In this document: positions 36,903-45,255 of the stretch, one piece after another
How the letters are laid out: the number at the start of each line of letters is the position of its first letter
Position numbering within the stretch: the first letter of the stretch is position 1
From: Bacteroides sp.
GTDB taxonomy: Bacteria; Bacteroidota; Bacteroidia; Bacteroidales; Muribaculaceae
NCBI GenBank assembly: GCA_014802445.1
Contig: JAAVCF010000017.1
Location: forward strand, 1 to 47,443
Length of the DNA stretch: 47,443 bases
Direction of reading: 5' to 3'
The notes under the pieces: generated by a model
Seen by the model: the letters and a program-made list of their open reading frames with translations, nothing else
Databases searched by the model: none
What the model was told of the DNA's origin: nothing
Made by a program: the position numbers and the translations under genes

Positions 36903-37527
36903 ATCCCGGAAGCATGGAGGGCGTGAAGCCTTCCCATCCGTCAATCACCATATCCGCCAGAGGTTCCACCCTCGGGCGGGGATTGGTGGTGGCGAGTCCC
37001 ACCACTGTGGCGCCCGCACGGCGGCCGGCCTCAAGGCCCTGAAGCGAATCCTCAAACACCCAGGAGCGCTCAGGCTCGCAGCCAAGCCGCGATGCCGCAA
37101 GCAGATAACCTTCGGGGTCAGGCTTTGAGCGTGTAATCATGTTGGAGGTGATGATGATGTCCACAAGCGTGCGCAGCGCGGGCTGTGAGCGAAACAGACA
37201 CTCCATCTTGTCGTCGGCGCTGCTTGTCACAATCGCCGTGGCCACACCCTGCTCCTTGAGCGAGGTGATGAAATCAATCACTCCGGGATAGACCTCATAG
37301 TCCATCTCGCAGCTCTCATAGTGATGGAGGCGCCGCAGGATGTCGGCTTTCACGTCTTCTGACTCATAGTTGGCCAGAATGCTGCCTATGCTTGTGCCCT
37401 TGATTGCATGCGCAAAGTCAGGGATGCCGGTGGGATAACGGTGCTCTATTCCGTCCCAAAACACAGTGTAAAGCTCTTCGGTGTCCACAATCACACCGTC
37501 AAGGTCAAAAAGTGCTGCACGTTTCAT
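36889..37527 (-). CDS. HAD-superfamily phosphatase (beta-phosphoglucomutase-like)
   Basis: A 212-residue HAD hydrolase. Motif I is DLDGVIVDTE (nucleophile and acid Asp), motif II is the TSSADDK segment, motif III includes KPDPEGYLL, and motif IV is FEDSLQGLEAG. The cap is of the helical C1 type. The substrate is a sugar phosphate or similar and cannot be named. The ATG at 37527 is preferred over a GTG 6 bases upstream. A TAATTTTG box ends 5 bases before it. Confidence 0.9.
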   Translation of the reverse strand: MKRAALFDLDGVIVDTEELYTVFWDGIEHRYPTGIPDFAHAIKGTSIGSILANYESEDVKADILRRLHHYESCEMDYEVYPGVIDFITSLKEQGVATAIVTSSADDKMECLFRSQPALRTLVDIIITSNMITRSKPDPEGYLLAASRLGCEPERSWVFEDSLQGLEAGRRAGATVVGLATTNPRPRVEPLADMVIDGWEGFTPSMLPGFSKP

Positions 37528-37604
37528 GCGCACAAAATTACGCGTTCATGCGTTATTTACAATAAAGATGTGGAAATAATTTTTCACTGTCGATACGTTT
37601 CAAC

Positions 37605-38999
37605 ATGTCAACACCTGTAAAGTCATCGCCCGAAACCCTCGGAACGCGCACCATCGGCTCGCTGCTGGTGGAATACTCCGTGCCCGCTGTCATTGCCAGT
37701 GTGGCCACGTCGCTCTATAACATCATTGACTCCATCTTCATTGGGCGCGGTGTGGGCGCCATGGCCATTGCCGGACTCGCCATCACCTTCCCGCTGATGA
37801 ATCTCGTCATAGCGTTCTGTATGCTCATTGCAGTGGGCGGGGCTGTGCTGTCGTCAATCTCGCTGGGCCAGAACAATCTCAGCCGCGCCACGGATGTGGT
37901 GAACAACGTGATGTCGCTCTGCCTTATCCACTCCATAGTTGTGGGCGGCCTGGGACTGCTTTTCCTCGATGACATCCTGACCCTTTTCGGCGCCACGCCT
38001 GAAACCATCCCTTATGCCCGTGAGTTTATGCAGGTGATTCTGCTTGGCACGCCAATCTCGTTTGTGTTCATAGGTCTCAACAACATTCTGCGTGCCACAG
38101 GCTATCCCCGTAAGGCCATGATTTCGGCACTGCTGTCGGTGGTGGTCAACGTCATCCTGGCCCCTATCCTCATCTTCAAGGTGGGCTGGGGCATCCGCGG
38201 CGCCGCCGTGGCCACCGTATGCGGCCAGTTCACCGCCTTCATCTGGGTGCTCACCCACTTCCTGTCGCGCAAGAGCTATGTTCACCTCACTCGCGGCAAC
38301 GCATGGCTCAAGTGGTCCATCATCAAGCGCATCTATGCCATCGGCCTGTCGCCGTTCCTGATGAACGTGTGTGCATGCTTCGTGGTGGTGTTTATCAACC
38401 GCGCACTGCTTGACTACGGCGGCGCGCAGTCAAACCTTGCCGTGGGCGCCTACGGCATCCTCAACCGCACCACCATGTTCTTCGTAATGATAGTGTTCGG
38501 TGTCACTCAGGGCATGCAGCCTATTTTGGGCTACAACTACGGCGCCGGCAAGATGGACCGCGTGAAGCGCACTCTCAAAACCGGTGTGTGGATCGGTGTC
38601 GGGGTATGCTCGGTGGGATGGATTATCACCGAGGCGTTCCCCAACGCCGTGAGCAGTCTCTTCACTATTGACCCCACACTGATAGCCATAGCCCGCCGCG
38701 GTTTCCGCATCTATTTCGTGCTCTATCCTCTTGTGGGATGTCAGGTGGTTATCCAGAACTTTTTCCAGTCAATCGGACATCCCAAGTACTCCATCTTCCT
38801 CTCGCTCACCCGTCAGCTGCTGTTCCTCATCCCCTTCCTGCTCTGGATGCCCCGCCTCTGGGGTGTGGACGGTGTGTGGACCAGCATGGCTGCCAGTGAT
38901 GTCCTCGCCTTCTTCCTCGCTCTGGGCCTGCTCCTGTTCTCCATGAGCAGCCACAGCAAGATGTTTCGTAAAGCACCCCAAACCGTAACCCAAAAATGA
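37605..38999 (+). CDS. MATE family efflux transporter
   Basis: A 464-residue protein with about twelve membrane spans in two similar halves. The opening LGTRTIGSLLVEYSVPAVIASVATSLYNIIDSIFIG and the central GVTQGMQPILGYNYGAGKMDRVKR are MATE hallmarks. It exports cationic compounds by H+ or Na+ antiport; the actual substrate is unknown. It overlaps the next gene by 4 bases. Confidence 0.95.
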   Translation: MSTPVKSSPETLGTRTIGSLLVEYSVPAVIASVATSLYNIIDSIFIGRGVGAMAIAGLAITFPLMNLVIAFCMLIAVGGAVLSSISLGQNNLSRATDVVNNVMSLCLIHSIVVGGLGLLFLDDILTLFGATPETIPYAREFMQVILLGTPISFVFIGLNNILRATGYPRKAMISALLSVVVNVILAPILIFKVGWGIRGAAVATVCGQFTAFIWVLTHFLSRKSYVHLTRGNAWLKWSIIKRIYAIGLSPFLMNVCACFVVVFINRALLDYGGAQSNLAVGAYGILNRTTMFFVMIVFGVTQGMQPILGYNYGAGKMDRVKRTLKTGVWIGVGVCSVGWIITEAFPNAVSSLFTIDPTLIAIARRGFRIYFVLYPLVGCQVVIQNFFQSIGHPKYSIFLSLTRQLLFLIPFLLWMPRLWGVDGVWTSMAASDVLAFFLALGLLLFSMSSHSKMFRKAPQTVTQK

Positions 39000-40558
39000 T
39001 TCACGACCTGCAATTGCGCCTCGCTCCCGAGGTGGCTTATAACGATTTGCGCCTCATGGCCGAGGTGTCGACCCGTCTGGGCATTGATGCCAATTCCATA
39101 ACCGCCGTTGTGCCTGTGAAGCGCAGCATCGACGCCCGCCAGCGTCGTGTGATGGTCAATCTGGCCGTGAAGGTCTATGAGGGAGAGCAGCCCCCTGCCT
39201 CACCGCTCTACACTCCGATTGTCTATCAACCACTGCCGGCCGACGCACCGCAGGCAGTGGTGGTGGGTGCCGGTCCGGCCGGCCTTTTCGCCGCCCTCCG
39301 ACTGATTGAGCTGGGCATCAAGCCCGTGGTGCTGGAGAGAGGCAAGGATGTGGATTCCCGACGCAAGGACACGGCTCGCATAGCCCGCGAGGATGTGGTG
39401 GACCCTGACTCCAACTATTGCTTCGGCGAGGGGGGTGCCGGCGCATTCTCTGACGGCAAGCTCCACACCCGCAGCAAGAAGCGCGGCCCTGTGGACAAGA
39501 TTCTGCAGATTTTCCACCTCCACGGCGCTCAGGATGACATTCTGGTGGACGCTCATCCCCACATTGGCACCGACCGCCTGCCCGAAGTCATAAAGGCTAT
39601 CCGCCTGACCATTATCCGCTGTGGCGGCGAGGTGAAGTTCTCCACCCGCGTAACCGGACTGACAGTGACTGACGGCACGGTGACAGGCGTTGAGACGGCT
39701 CAGGGAGAACGCATTGAGGGCCCGGTGATTCTGGCCACAGGCCATTCGGCCCGCGATGTCTACCGCATGCTGCTTGACAGCGGCGCGGCTCTGGAGCCCA
39801 AGGGAATAGCCGTGGGAGTGCGTCTGGAGCATCCCCAGCAGCTCATTGACCGCATACGCTATCACAGCCCGAACGGACGCGGCAAATGGCTCCCCGCGGC
39901 AGAGTACACCATGCTGACCCGCGTGGATGACCGCGCGGTGTACTCCTTCTGCATGTGTCCGGGCGGCTTCATCATCCCTGCGGCGAGCGAGCCGGGGCAG
40001 CTGGTGGTCAACGGCATGTCGCCCTCCAACCGCGGCACCCGCTGGGCCAACTCAGGCATGGTGGTGGAGATTCTACCCGAGGACCTACCGGCAAGCTACA
40101 CCGGGCCACTGGCCATGATGGACTACCAGGCCGACATTGAAAAGCGCTTCTTTGAGGACGGAGGGTCACAGAACGCACCGGCGCAGCGCATGACCGATTT
40201 TGTGGCCGGTCGTGACTCCAAAACGCTCCCCGAGAGCTCCTATGCGCCGGGGCTCCATCCCGCCAGAGTTGACAAACTGCTGCCTAAGTCAGTGGCACGC
40301 AGGCTGCAGGAAGGCTTCCGCGAGTTTGACCGCAAGAATCGCGGCTTCCTCTCGGCCGACGCCACTGTTATCGGCGACGAGACCCGCACATCATCACCTG
40401 TGAGGGTGACGCGCGATGCCGAGACGCTGCAACACACCGCCATGCCGGGCCTATTTCCCTGCGGCGAGGGCGCGGGCTATGCCGGTGGCATTGTGTCGGC
40501 GGCTGTGGACGGCGAACGCTGCGCCGATGCCGTGGCCGCTTATCTGAAAACGAGGTAA
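38996..40558 (+). CDS. FAD-dependent oxidoreductase (NAD(P)/FAD-binding flavoprotein)
   Basis: A 520-residue flavoprotein. About 85 N-terminal residues form a small extra domain typical of this Bacteroidetes family. The dinucleotide loop VVVGAGPAGLFAALRL follows (GAGPAG at 91-96), then CFGEGGAGAFSDGKL. The C-terminal FAD motif is GLFPCGEGAGYAGGIVSAAVDG. The substrate is not known. It is coupled to the MATE gene (ATGA), and its tail overlaps the convergent small membrane gene by 19 bases. Confidence 0.92.
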   Translation: MIHDLQLRLAPEVAYNDLRLMAEVSTRLGIDANSITAVVPVKRSIDARQRRVMVNLAVKVYEGEQPPASPLYTPIVYQPLPADAPQAVVVGAGPAGLFAALRLIELGIKPVVLERGKDVDSRRKDTARIAREDVVDPDSNYCFGEGGAGAFSDGKLHTRSKKRGPVDKILQIFHLHGAQDDILVDAHPHIGTDRLPEVIKAIRLTIIRCGGEVKFSTRVTGLTVTDGTVTGVETAQGERIEGPVILATGHSARDVYRMLLDSGAALEPKGIAVGVRLEHPQQLIDRIRYHSPNGRGKWLPAAEYTMLTRVDDRAVYSFCMCPGGFIIPAASEPGQLVVNGMSPSNRGTRWANSGMVVEILPEDLPASYTGPLAMMDYQADIEKRFFEDGGSQNAPAQRMTDFVAGRDSKTLPESSYAPGLHPARVDKLLPKSVARRLQEGFREFDRKNRGFLSADATVIGDETRTSSPVRVTRDAETLQHTAMPGLFPCGEGAGYAGGIVSAAVDGERCADAVAAYLKTR

Positions 40559-40719
40559 AAAAGCGTGGCTATAATGCTTCCCAGCACGGTGAAGCAGACG
40601 CTTGACACCAACAGGCGGCGCCAGCGGCGGCCGCGCAGTGGCGTCACGCAGGTGTAGACCGCTCCGCAAAGCAGTCCGTAAACCACAGCCATCAGGCAGC
40701 ACATAGGGATAAGAGTCAT
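40540..40719 (-). CDS. Small two-span membrane protein coupled to EFR1 ferredoxin
   Basis: A 59-residue protein starting MTLIPMCCLMAVVYGLLCG. There are two hydrophobic helices (about residues 3-24 and 37-57) joined by a basic turn (PLRGRRWRR) and ending LFYLVFR. Its ATG overlaps the EFR1 stop codon (ATGA at 40716-40719 on the minus strand), strong evidence of translational coupling. No family is recognised. It may anchor the ferredoxin to the membrane, which is a guess. Confidence 0.65.
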   Translation of the reverse strand: MTLIPMCCLMAVVYGLLCGAVYTCVTPLRGRRWRRLLVSSVCFTVLGSIIATLFYLVFR

Positions 40720-41447
40720 TCTGCAGCAGTATTTACGTTTGATTCATGGCGGCAGGGAGCATAGCGCTCTTTGCCGCGGGTGAAGCGTCCCCAGTCAATG
40801 GCACGGCGCGGACAGCCGTGGAGACATGCCAGGCACATCGTGCACCGGTCACCAAACTCGGGGCGACCCTTCACGATGACTATATTGCCAACCGGACAGA
40901 GGCGGGCGCAGGTGCCGCAGCCATTACAAGCCTCACTTACAGTGAAGCGCTTGGCCGACATCAGGAAGCGCAGGAAGAACCATCGCAGCAGCCCCGACTT
41001 AAGGCCCGCAAAAGCACCACGGGTAACCCTCACGTCGCTGCGCCCGGCCAGGATATCATCGCGGATAGACCTCACCGTGGCGGGCATAGCCTCAAGCTTG
41101 CGCGCCGCCACCTCGGGTGAGTCGACCGTGAAACCGGGGAGACAGATGTAGGTGTTGGGCATGGCCACGGAGTAAGCCCCGGCGGCAGTGAAGCCGCGGG
41201 CCTCCACAGCCCGGCGCCATTCTCGGTCAGTGTGGCCAATGTCATCGCCACACACCGCAATCATCCAGTGGCGCGCACCGGACGGGACATCAGAGGCATG
41301 AGCTATCTCGTCAAGCACCCTGCGCGGCACTCCCCAGGCATGGACGGGAAACACCCACATCACATCATCACGGCTCTGCGCAAGCTCGTCACCAAGCTCG
41401 CGCGCCACCATGCGGCTATTGCCCGTGCCTGAGAAACAGCGTATCAT
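40716..41447 (-). CDS. EFR1 family ferredoxin (flavodoxin-like plus two 4Fe-4S clusters)
   Basis: A 243-residue electron carrier. The N-terminal flavodoxin-like part begins MIRCFSGTGNSRMVA (FMN phosphate loop). Two 4Fe-4S motifs follow: CNGCGTCARLC (Cys174, 177, 180, then 184) and CTMCLACLHGC (Cys202, 205, 208, then 212). It probably shuttles electrons in anaerobic metabolism; partners are unknown. It is coupled at both ends by 4-base overlaps, with the DUF2027-Smr gene upstream and the 59-residue membrane gene downstream. Confidence 0.9.
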   Translation of the reverse strand: MIRCFSGTGNSRMVARELGDELAQSRDDVMWVFPVHAWGVPRRVLDEIAHASDVPSGARHWMIAVCGDDIGHTDREWRRAVEARGFTAAGAYSVAMPNTYICLPGFTVDSPEVAARKLEAMPATVRSIRDDILAGRSDVRVTRGAFAGLKSGLLRWFFLRFLMSAKRFTVSEACNGCGTCARLCPVGNIVIVKGRPEFGDRCTMCLACLHGCPRRAIDWGRFTRGKERYAPCRHESNVNTAAE

Positions 41448-42547
41448 GGGATAGTTACCTGAGTGGCGCCATAGCCGTATTCAAGGAATGACGCGTCCTG
41501 CACGCGGCAGGTCTTGTAGCGATACTTGAGCTCCTTCATCAGCGCGCTGCGGAGCACACCCTCACCCTTGCCGTGGATAAACACAATCTTCGCTCCGTGG
41601 TTGCCGAGGTTGGCGTCCATCACGCGGCGAAACTCGTCAATCTGGAGGTTGAGCATGTCGGCACGTGACAATCCGGCCACGGTGTCAACCAGTTCGTCAA
41701 TGTGGAGGTCAACCTCTATGACGCCGTTGCGCACCGCGTGCTGCTTCTTCACCGGCTTAGGGCGACTGTCAGCATTCTTCTTGCTGCGCATGGCGCGCTC
41801 AAGCTGTCGGGCGTCAACCTGCTGCTTCTCACTGACAACGGTCTTGGAGGCCTTGGCCGACTTGCCGCAAGGGTCGTCATTGCGCACAATGTCAAAGCTG
41901 AGCACTGGAGTGTCGAAGTACTCACCCTCGCGGAAACAGTGGAGCTTGAAAAACTTTGTGACGTCAGGAGCTATCTCCACGCTCACAGCGGGCTTAAGGT
42001 CAAAATTGCGGCCCTCCTTCCAGGCAATGAGCTGAACGGCAATGCGGTCCATCTTGACAATGTCCTCACGCGCCACCTCGGCGATAAACTCCTGGATGTT
42101 AGGCTCAATGACGCCGCGCGAGCGCATCACCCACCCCTCGCCGTCGGCCTTGGTGAGATAAGTGAAGGCAATAAAATAGTTAGAGTCATTGACCATATAG
42201 AGGTCAAAGCCGCTCTCTGACAGGCGCTTGATGTCGGCAGGCTGATAACCGATTACCACATTCATCACGTCGCCGCCATCGGTCTCCTCCACCGGCAGGG
42301 GCGCCGGAGCCGGCGCGGGCGCCGCTTTTTCGGCCACCGGCGCGGCAGCCTTCGGGGCGGCCTTGGGCTGAACAAAGGTGGTGCGACTCGGCTCCTGGCC
42401 GGCATGGGCCACCACCACACACTCTTTAAGCAACACGGGGGTCTCGAAACCGTCCTCGTCCACGTAGGCCATCTGGCCCTCTATTTTGACGATGCGCCCT
42501 CCGCCCACGGAGTTAAGATAGCGCACCTGATCTCCAATCTGTGCCAT
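41444..42547 (-). CDS. DUF2027 and Smr domain protein
   Basis: A 367-residue protein. The N-terminus (AQIGDQVRYLNSVGGGRIVKIEGQMAYVDEDGFETPVLLKECV) is the DUF2027 opening. An Ala/Pro-rich linker (about 60-90) and a beta-rich middle follow. The last 85 residues form an Smr domain (EVDLHIDELVD ... AKIVFIHGKGEGVLRSAL), a fold tied to DNA or RNA cleavage in MutS2. The HGKG loop is intact. The start at ATG 42547 lies only 5 bases beyond a TAACTTTGC box (42553-42561), so a TTG inside that box is rejected as a start. Confidence 0.92.
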   Translation of the reverse strand: MAQIGDQVRYLNSVGGGRIVKIEGQMAYVDEDGFETPVLLKECVVVAHAGQEPSRTTFVQPKAAPKAAAPVAEKAAPAPAPAPLPVEETDGGDVMNVVIGYQPADIKRLSESGFDLYMVNDSNYFIAFTYLTKADGEGWVMRSRGVIEPNIQEFIAEVAREDIVKMDRIAVQLIAWKEGRNFDLKPAVSVEIAPDVTKFFKLHCFREGEYFDTPVLSFDIVRNDDPCGKSAKASKTVVSEKQQVDARQLERAMRSKKNADSRPKPVKKQHAVRNGVIEVDLHIDELVDTVAGLSRADMLNLQIDEFRRVMDANLGNHGAKIVFIHGKGEGVLRSALMKELKYRYKTCRVQDASFLEYGYGATQVTIP

Positions 42548-42552
42548 AATCT

Positions 42553-42561
42553 GCAAAGTTA
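42553..42561 (-). promoter_or_regulatory. -7 box abutting the DUF2027-Smr start codon
   Basis: TAACTTTGC on the minus strand ends 5 bases before the ATG at 42547, predicting a leaderless or nearly leaderless mRNA. Confidence 0.6.
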
Positions 42562-42625
42562 ACCATTTTCCTTTTTACTGCCTGCAAATATACTACGCCC
42601 GAGCTTTGAATTAAGGATTTTTTAC

Positions 42626-42634
42626 TACATTTGC
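42626..42634 (+). promoter_or_regulatory. Putative -7 box of the lipoprotein gene
   Basis: TACATTTGC fits the box. A TTTG lies at 42605-42608, but the spacer is 17 rather than 20 bases. Confidence 0.5.
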
Positions 42635-42652
42635 AGCTCAATTTTCACAATA

Positions 42653-43333
42653 ATGAAAGCACTCGCTCAAACATACCTTCTCGCAGGAATTGTATCATTA
42701 TCACTAACAGGTTGCGGCTCAGACGAAAAACGCACAGTCACAGACTTTTCGGAGCCTGAAACCGACCTGTCGGCCGAGCTCGAAGCGGAGCCTTACTCTG
42801 ACCTGAAAATGTTTGAGCTCAAAGGCCCGGTGAAGGGATGTGTGAAGGAAACTTTCTATGATGTGGACATGGGTCCCGACTCGCTGATTGTGAATGACGA
42901 CGAGCAGGTGCGCCGCCGCACGGAGCTTTACTTTGACCGTACGGGCAACTATGTGGTCAGCAACTCCGAGAAGATTGAGCGTGACGCCAAAGGCCAGATA
43001 ACCTATTGGCGCGACAACCGCCCCAACAATCCCAAGACCCACCCCGGCATGCTGCGCGATACCCTGCGCTACACCCACGTGAACAACAACGTGCTGCAAT
43101 CCAGCGGAATGGGAGAGTTTGCCGTGACGGTCTACGACAACGAAGGCCGTATTGTGGGCCAATACAGCGAGCCCGACATTGACGGCACCCAGATGGCGGC
43201 GTTCAACGTCTATCGCATTTTCGACTCCTACGGCAACTGGACGGAGCGCCTCACCGTGTGGACCTCACAGAGCGCCCACGGCAAGCCGCATGTGAGCTAC
43301 ACCCTTGACCGCCGCGACATCAGCTATTACTGA
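42653..43333 (+). CDS. Hypothetical lipoprotein with RHS/YD-like segments
   Basis: A 226-residue protein with a lipoprotein signal ending LSLTGC (Cys21), then an acidic linker. The body has short segments such as ELYFDRTGNYVV, KIERDAKGQITYWRD, TVYDNEGRIVGQY and RIFDSYGNWTERL. These resemble the beta-strand repeats of RHS/YD proteins, each with a D-x-x-G-x turn. It is probably a periplasmic or surface beta-sheet protein of unknown role. Its 3' end overlaps the convergent methyltransferase by 14 bases. Confidence 0.75.
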   Translation: MKALAQTYLLAGIVSLSLTGCGSDEKRTVTDFSEPETDLSAELEAEPYSDLKMFELKGPVKGCVKETFYDVDMGPDSLIVNDDEQVRRRTELYFDRTGNYVVSNSEKIERDAKGQITYWRDNRPNNPKTHPGMLRDTLRYTHVNNNVLQSSGMGEFAVTVYDNEGRIVGQYSEPDIDGTQMAAFNVYRIFDSYGNWTERLTVWTSQSAHGKPHVSYTLDRRDISYY

Positions 43334-43859
43334 TTCCGAGGCGGCTGAAGAAGTGCCACATGGCCACACCGGCCGACACAGCCACGTTCATGGAGTGCTT
43401 TGTGCCGCACTGAGGAATCTCAATGCACACGTCACACTCATCCACCACAGCCTGGTCAACACCGTCCACCTCGTGACCCACCACGAGGGCATATTCGCGC
43501 CCCTGCTCCACCTCAAAATCCTGAAGCATAACGCTCTCCTTCACCTGCTCAAGGCAGCAAAGGGTGGTGTTGCGCTCCCTGAGCCATGCAAGCGCCTGGG
43601 CGGTGGTGGAGAAATAGAGCCATTCCACTGACTCCTCGGCCCCGAGGGCCGTCTTGTGGATTTCCGGCGACGGGGGCACGGCGCAGATGCCACACAGGAG
43701 CAACCGGCGGATGCCAAAAGCGTCGGCGGTGCGAAACATCGAGCCTATGTTGTTGAGACTCCTCACATTATCGAGCACAAGGGTGAGAGGCGTTTTCTCC
43801 TGAGCGCGGAATTCCTCCACTCCCACACGGTTAAGCTCCCATATGTTTTTCTTTTCCAT
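43320..43859 (-). CDS. TrmH/SpoU family RNA methyltransferase
   Basis: A 179-residue SPOUT enzyme. Motif 1 is LVLDNVRSLNNIGSMFRTADAFGI, motif 2 is LVVGHEVDGVDQAVVDECD and motif 3 is IEIPQCGTKHSMNVAVSAGVAMWHF. It is a minimal catalytic domain without an extra RNA-binding domain. The RNA target (tRNA or rRNA 2'-O-ribose) cannot be named. A TAATTTTGC box (43863-43871, minus strand) ends 3 bases before the ATG. Confidence 0.92.
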   Translation of the reverse strand: MEKKNIWELNRVGVEEFRAQEKTPLTLVLDNVRSLNNIGSMFRTADAFGIRRLLLCGICAVPPSPEIHKTALGAEESVEWLYFSTTAQALAWLRERNTTLCCLEQVKESVMLQDFEVEQGREYALVVGHEVDGVDQAVVDECDVCIEIPQCGTKHSMNVAVSAGVAMWHFFSRLGISNS

Positions 43860-43883
43860 AGTGCAAAATTAGCGAATTCTGAG

Positions 43884-43891
43884 TAACTTTG
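43884..43891 (+). promoter_or_regulatory. Putative -7 box of lgt
   Basis: TAACTTTG lies 68 bases upstream of the lgt ATG. No good -33 element is visible. Confidence 0.4.
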
Positions 43892-43959
43892 GCCCTTGAT
43901 AACAATCCAATCAGCCGGCGCCGCCGGAAAATCGGCCCGGCTACTTTTTTCAACTGCTT

Positions 43960-44820
43960 ATGCTTCAATACATCATCTGGGATGCCAGCCCGATAATCTA
44001 CGACGGTTTTATCACTCTGCGATGGTATAGCCTCGCGTTTATGATAGGTTTCATTGTGGGCTACATGATTGTGGCGCGCATTTTCAAGCATGAAGGCGCT
44101 CCCGAGGAGTGGCTCGGCACGTTGCTGATGTGGGTGGTCGGCGCCACGATTATCGGTGCGCGTCTGGGCCACGTGTTCTTCTATGAGTGGGATGTCTACA
44201 AGGCTGACCCGATAAAGATTCTCTACGTGTGGGAAGGCGGGTTGGCCAGCCACGGAGGCACCATAGGCATCATCCTGGCCGTGATTCTCTTCTCGATAAT
44301 AACCACCAAGCGGAGTCCCATCTGGACCTTTGACCGCCTGGTGATTGCTATTGCACTCGTGGGCGGTCTGATTCGCCTGGGCAATCTGATGAATTCAGAG
44401 ATTTTCGGACATGCCACCACCCTACCCTGGGGCTTCATGTTTGTGCGTTCGGCCGAGTGGCACCGCCTCTATCCCGGCATGGCCTGCCACCCCACTCAGA
44501 TTTATGAGGCGCTGTGTTATTTCGCTCTGTTTGCGCTGCTTATGTGGATGTATTGGAAGAAAAACGCCGAGGAGCGTCCGGGCCTGATTTTCGGCGTGTT
44601 TCTCATAGGCATCTTCCTCCCGCGCTTTCTTATTGAGTTCATCAAGAATGATCAGGTGGCATTCGAGGCCACGATGACGCTCAACATGGGCCAGTGGCTC
44701 AGCCTGCCCTTCATCATCGGCGGGGTGTTGCTGGTTATCTACGCCATGACTCACCCGCGGCTTCACCTCACCTTCCCCAACAAATTTGCCACGCCTAAAG
44801 CGCTTAACAACAAGCGCTGA
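43960..44820 (+). CDS. lgt: Prolipoprotein diacylglyceryl transferase
   Basis: A 286-residue inner-membrane enzyme that adds diacylglycerol to the lipobox cysteine, needed by the several lipoproteins in this window. Seven or so spans are visible. WEGGLASHGGTIG (about 91-103), LIRLGNLMNSEIFG (Arg139, Asn142, Asn145, Glu147) and CHPTQIYEALCYF are the conserved Lgt motifs. It ends 1 base from the convergent lipoprotein gene. Confidence 0.97.
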   Translation: MLQYIIWDASPIIYDGFITLRWYSLAFMIGFIVGYMIVARIFKHEGAPEEWLGTLLMWVVGATIIGARLGHVFFYEWDVYKADPIKILYVWEGGLASHGGTIGIILAVILFSIITTKRSPIWTFDRLVIAIALVGGLIRLGNLMNSEIFGHATTLPWGFMFVRSAEWHRLYPGMACHPTQIYEALCYFALFALLMWMYWKKNAEERPGLIFGVFLIGIFLPRFLIEFIKNDQVAFEATMTLNMGQWLSLPFIIGGVLLVIYAMTHPRLHLTFPNKFATPKALNNKR

Positions 44821-44821
44821 G

Positions 44822-45247
44822 TCAGAACACAAAGAGGTGAGTGCGCCCCTCGGTGTCCTCGCATGCAATCCAGCGGGATGACCCGTTTTGACGCAGGATG
44901 GTCTGCTTTGCTATCACCACAGCCTTGCCGTTGACCCGCAGCAACTTTTCACTCACAAGCTCGGCCGACGAGCCCTCATCAAGACTTATCAGCGCAGCGG
45001 AGCCGTCAGGCTTGTGCTTGACCAGCACCCCGCCCGTATCGAAGCGTAGCGTGAGGTCAGGACCGATGTAGCGCACAGAGGCATCCGCCAGCTCGGCCTC
45101 CATGTCAGGGGCGCCGTCATGAGAGCCCGAGCCGCCACCGTTTTCAGTAGGCAACTTTCCGTCGGCATAGTCCGGCGGAGTGGCATCATGGCATGAACAA
45201 AGCATTATGGCCGAAGCGATTATCGTCAGTAGGCTTAAACGATTCAT
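44822..45247 (-). CDS. Hypothetical lipoprotein
   Basis: A 141-residue protein with lipoprotein signal MNRLSLLTIIASAIMLCSC (Cys19), a Gly/Ser/Asp-rich linker (about 30-50) and a compact, probably beta-rich domain (about 55-141). I recognise no family. It starts 8 bases after the endonuclease I-like gene, so the two are probably co-transcribed. Confidence 0.72.
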   Translation of the reverse strand: MNRLSLLTIIASAIMLCSCHDATPPDYADGKLPTENGGGSGSHDGAPDMEAELADASVRYIGPDLTLRFDTGGVLVKHKPDGSAALISLDEGSSAELVSEKLLRVNGKAVVIAKQTILRQNGSSRWIACEDTEGRTHLFVF

Positions 45248-45255
45248 TGTCAGGA

